NCBI GenBank assembly: GCA_030668345.1
Contig: DAOUUD010000046.1
Span: forward strand, 1-10,191
Direction of reading: 5' to 3'
DNA length: 10,191 nucleotides
Source: Candidatus Cloacimonadota bacterium
GTDB taxonomy: Bacteria; Cloacimonadota; Cloacimonadia; Cloacimonadales; TCS61
Shown: piece by piece, positions 7,562 through 10,191 of the stretch
Numbering within the stretch: position 1 is the stretch's first letter
Layout of the letters: each line of letters starts with the position of its first letter
The notes under the pieces: generated by a model
What the model was told of the DNA's origin: nothing
Databases searched by the model: none
Seen by the model: only the letters and a program-made list of their open reading frames with translations
Position numbers and translations under genes: made by a program

Positions 7562-9307
7562 ATGATAACGTATATGGTGATCCCTACTTATTGGACAGGA
7601 CCAAAAGGTGAATGGCAGGAAGGAGATAAGGTATTCGATCATCCTACTCCTTTGAACGAAAATGGTACTCTGGAAAGGACTTTGCAATCACTTCATAATT
7701 TGGAAAATACGAAATTTACTCTGGTAATAGTTGGGATAGCTACCAACAAGAAATACGAAAAACCAATGGAAGAAAAACTGAGAGAAATGCTGAAGAATGC
7801 AGATATTCCTGTCGATACTATCCTCTTTACTGAATCAAAATTGAGAAAGATCAAAAACAAATTATACAAAAAGTATGATGGCGAGGACATACTAAGCCTG
7901 GATAATTATGCACATATTCGAAATATGTGTATTTTTCTTCCTTATATTCTGGATGCCGAAATTGCCATTCTCATTGACGATGATGAAATCTTTGAAGATC
8001 CAAAATTCGTAACCAAAGCCAAGGAATTTATCGGTAAAAGATTTTATGGCAACACCATAGACGGTGTGGCAGGATATTATCTTAATGAAGATAATGAATA
8101 TTATGATAAAGTGAACATTGTTCCCTGGATGACCTATTGGGACCGTTTTGGTGAGAAAAGAGAAGCCTTCGACAAGATAATCGGCAGTGAACCCAGGTTG
8201 AAGCAGACGCCGTTTGCATTCGGGGGTGCCATGGTTATACACCGCAACCTGTTGCGTATTGTACCGTTCGATCCCAACATAACACGAGGTGAAGATACCG
8301 ATTATGTGATGAATGCACGTATGTTTGGATTTAATTTCTACCTGGATAATCAGTTGGCCATAAAGCACCTCCCTCCTGCTAAAAAACATCCTACCTGGAA
8401 AAGGTTCAGAGAAGATATTTATCGATTTCTATATAATAAATCTAAATTCGAAACACAATCACCCAAAACTAATCTTCATGAAATAAAACCGGAAGATTTC
8501 GATCCCTATCCCGGTGAGTTCATGAAAAAAGACCTGGGAGATAAGATATTTAAAACAAATATTATCTTAGCTTTGAACTACCTGGCAGATGGTGATGTGG
8601 AAGCCTGTAAAGAAACTATCAAGAATATTTACCTGGCAAGATATGAAGCAATTCCACATTATAATACTTTTGAGGAGTATCTTAAATTCCAGAAAAACTG
8701 GAGAAAACTACTGGAAAACACAAAGGGATTCGGGAACGCTCTAAAAGATATAATCCTGGAAGGAATAGTTATCAAGTATGATAAATACCAGATCGAGAAA
8801 AAGAAAATTTTAGAGAAAACAGGTATACATAAGCAGATGCATTTCAGTGAAATTGTCCTCTTCAAAGGTTTTTCGAAAAAGGAATTACGTACGATCTTTT
8901 TCATATCAGAGATAATCAATTTGAAGGCAGGAGATTATGTGTTCAAAGCTGGTAAAGTTAACAACAATATTTATATTGTTTTGAGAGGAATTCTACAGGT
9001 GCTCAAACCTGTTAAAAATACTGATGATTTTGTAATTACCGAGATAAAGAAGGGTGAACATTTCAACGAGACCGCTATTTTCTTCGAATCTACTCATAAG
9101 GTATCAGTTAGAGCCAGTACAGAATGCGACCTGATGGTTATCGATAGGGATAAAGCTTTGAAGATATTGAAAGAAGACAGCGAACTGGCAGCTAAATTGC
9201 TCTGGATAGTGTCAAAGAAATTAAGTGAACGCCTGATGGATACTACCCAGAAATACTCCGAAACCAAAGAACAGGTTGCCGATGTTTCCGACCATATGCA
9301 GAATTAG
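7562..9307 (+). CDS. GT-A (GT2-like) glycosyltransferase fused to a C-terminal cyclic-nucleotide-binding domain
   Basis: The protein has 581 residues. Residues 1-290 form a GT2-like transferase: first strand MITYMVIPTYW, then TLERTLQSLHNL, a DxD in AILIDDDEIF (D139-D141), FGGAMVIHRNLLRIVPF, the acidic motif RGEDTDYVM (242-250) and AIKHLPP (H269). Residues about 290-425 are charged and helical with no domain I recognise. Residues about 430-560 are a CRP/PKA-type cNMP-binding fold: LFKGFSKKEL, the beta-roll GDYVFKAGKVNNNIYIVLRG, the phosphate-binding cassette FNETAIFFESTHKVSVRA, then the C-helix. In the cassette E503 is kept, but the phosphate-binding Arg aligns with H512 and the usual Gly with N502. 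There is no HTH after it, so it is not a transcription factor. A hydrophilic tail ends the protein. No signal peptide or membrane segment is present. The gene lies second in a glycosyltransferase operon. I infer ligand-controlled sugar transfer. The domains are secure; ligand, sugar and acceptor are unknown. Confidence 0.88.
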   Translation: MITYMVIPTYWTGPKGEWQEGDKVFDHPTPLNENGTLERTLQSLHNLENTKFTLVIVGIATNKKYEKPMEEKLREMLKNADIPVDTILFTESKLRKIKNKLYKKYDGEDILSLDNYAHIRNMCIFLPYILDAEIAILIDDDEIFEDPKFVTKAKEFIGKRFYGNTIDGVAGYYLNEDNEYYDKVNIVPWMTYWDRFGEKREAFDKIIGSEPRLKQTPFAFGGAMVIHRNLLRIVPFDPNITRGEDTDYVMNARMFGFNFYLDNQLAIKHLPPAKKHPTWKRFREDIYRFLYNKSKFETQSPKTNLHEIKPEDFDPYPGEFMKKDLGDKIFKTNIILALNYLADGDVEACKETIKNIYLARYEAIPHYNTFEEYLKFQKNWRKLLENTKGFGNALKDIILEGIVIKYDKYQIEKKKILEKTGIHKQMHFSEIVLFKGFSKKELRTIFFISEIINLKAGDYVFKAGKVNNNIYIVLRGILQVLKPVKNTDDFVITEIKKGEHFNETAIFFESTHKVSVRASTECDLMVIDRDKALKILKEDSELAAKLLWIVSKKLSERLMDTTQKYSETKEQVADVSDHMQN

Positions 9308-9310
9308 GAG
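9306..9310 (+). promoter_or_regulatory. AGGAG ribosome-binding site overlapping the upstream stop codon
   Basis: The AGGAG shares two bases with the TAG stop (9305-9307) of the upstream gene and lies 5 nt before the ATG at 9316. The overlap suggests translational coupling of the GT4 gene to the GT/cNMP fusion gene. Confidence 0.7.
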
Positions 9311-9315
9311 AGTGT

Positions 9316-10191
9316 ATGAAAGTATTATTGATAAATCATTTTCCGCTGCAAGGTTCTGGAAGCGGTATTTATACAATGAACATCGCTCTGGAATTGGTTA
9401 AAGAAGGTCATGATGTATTTGTGATAGATATTGATAATCAATACGATACATCGGATTATCCCTTCCAAAGAAGAACTATAATTTGTGATAAGATAAAAAA
9501 TTCAAACCCGGATATGGAATTCAACTTTCCATGTTTCACTACTCACCCCAGGAGTTTACTTACTTATTATGATCTTAGTAATGTAGAATTGGAAAAATAT
9601 GTAACAAAATTCATAGAGATCACTAAAGAAGTAGTGGCGGATTTCAAACCGGATATTATACACGCACAGCACCTTTGGATAACTCCTTATGCTGCTCTCC
9701 AAACAGGTGTTCCCTATGTTATTACTGTACATGGCACCGACCTGATGGGATTCAAAAAAGATAAGCGTTACCATAAATATGCTTTGGAAGGTGCAAGGAA
9801 TGCAAGTAAGATAATTACTATTTCGCGGCAGGTTCATAATGATACATTGGAGCTTTATAAATTACCGGAAAACCAACTTGTTCTTAATCCAAATGGATTT
9901 GACGATGATATTTTTAAAATTAAGGATGTGAATAAAGCAGAACTTTTTAAGAAATTCGGATTGGACATTGTTCCTGAAAAACTGGTTAGTTTTGTGGGAA
10001 AATTCACCGATTTCAAAGGAATCGATTTACTGATAAAAGCTGCACGGAAGATAACCGATGAGATACCTGGAGTTGTATTTGCTTTTGCCGGAGATGGTGA
10101 ATTGATGCAAGATATGATAAAACTTAAAATGGAATTAAAGCTGGATAATGTATATTTTCTGGGTCATCAAACCCAAATAGATGTAGCTTCA
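9316..10191 (+). CDS. GT4-like (GT-B fold) glycosyltransferase, 3' end cut by the window edge
   Basis: 292 codons are visible with no stop. The N-terminal domain has the Gly-rich GT4 loop and first helix (MKVLLINHFPLQGSGSGIYT, then MNIALELVKEGHDV), IIHAQHLW and ITVHGTDLMG. The C-terminal Rossmann domain begins with LNPNGFDDDIF, then SFVGKFTDFKGIDLLIKAA and FAFAGDGEL, all usual for GT4 retaining transferases that use nucleotide-activated sugars. The E-x7-E donor-binding motif expected about 20-40 residues further on lies beyond the edge. A family member is usually 370-420 residues, so roughly 80-130 are missing. The enzyme should be cytoplasmic or peripheral to the inner membrane. The gene follows the GT/cNMP fusion with an 8-bp gap and an AGGAG site overlapping its stop, so it is almost certainly in the same operon and probably acts on the same product. 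The sugar and acceptor are not predictable. Confidence 0.92.
   Translation, partial: MKVLLINHFPLQGSGSGIYTMNIALELVKEGHDVFVIDIDNQYDTSDYPFQRRTIICDKIKNSNPDMEFNFPCFTTHPRSLLTYYDLSNVELEKYVTKFIEITKEVVADFKPDIIHAQHLWITPYAALQTGVPYVITVHGTDLMGFKKDKRYHKYALEGARNASKIITISRQVHNDTLELYKLPENQLVLNPNGFDDDIFKIKDVNKAELFKKFGLDIVPEKLVSFVGKFTDFKGIDLLIKAARKITDEIPGVVFAFAGDGELMQDMIKLKMELKLDNVYFLGHQTQIDVAS

Noticed and set aside
7892..8389. A 165-codon open frame on the minus strand inside the GT/cNMP gene.
   Set aside because: It lies entirely within a well-supported coding sequence. Its product is rich in Ile, Phe, His and Cys with no recognisable domain, as expected of an antisense shadow frame.

Overview
The window is AT-rich (roughly one third G+C by eye) bacterial chromosome. 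It holds two divergent gene blocks separated by about 136 bp at 6237-6378. Its gene content is Gram-negative in style: a lipid II flippase, and a sensor kinase that looks secreted and membrane-anchored, with TPRs outside the membrane. The general look suggests an uncultured FCB-type lineage such as Cloacimonadota. That placement is an impression from gene style and composition, because the window holds no rRNA or other marker that could confirm it. No tRNA, rRNA, CRISPR array, insertion sequence or clear hairpin terminator was seen.

Minus-strand block, transcribed right to left: murJ (lipid II flippase) overlaps uvrC (excision nuclease subunit) by 25 bp. After a gap of about 60-75 bp comes a large sensor histidine kinase with a signal peptide, TPRs, one membrane helix and three PAS domains, followed by HisKA_2 and HATPase domains. 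The kinase is broken in the middle of its third PAS domain by a single in-frame TAG codon (714-716). The same frame stays open from there to the left window edge and encodes the rest of PAS3, the phosphoacceptor histidine box and the ATP-binding N-box. This is therefore one gene cut by a nonsense codon, a sequencing error or a recoded codon, not two unrelated genes.

Plus-strand block, transcribed left to right: three tightly packed glycosyltransferase genes with good ribosome-binding sites and gaps of 10 and 8 bp. The first is a GT-A enzyme. The second is a GT-A enzyme of the same general layout, fused through a helical linker to a C-terminal cyclic-nucleotide-binding (CRP-type) domain. The third is a GT-B, GT4-like enzyme that runs off the right edge. 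The block looks like an operon building an unidentified glycoconjugate or glycoside. The fused nucleotide-sensor domain suggests that one transfer step is controlled allosterically.

The most unusual item is the glycosyltransferase/cyclic-nucleotide-binding fusion. Its phosphate-binding cassette keeps the conserved Glu, but has His where the phosphate-binding Arg is expected and Asn where Gly is expected. It may sense a non-standard ligand or act without one. The second notable item is the amber codon that separates the kinase's sensory half from its catalytic half.
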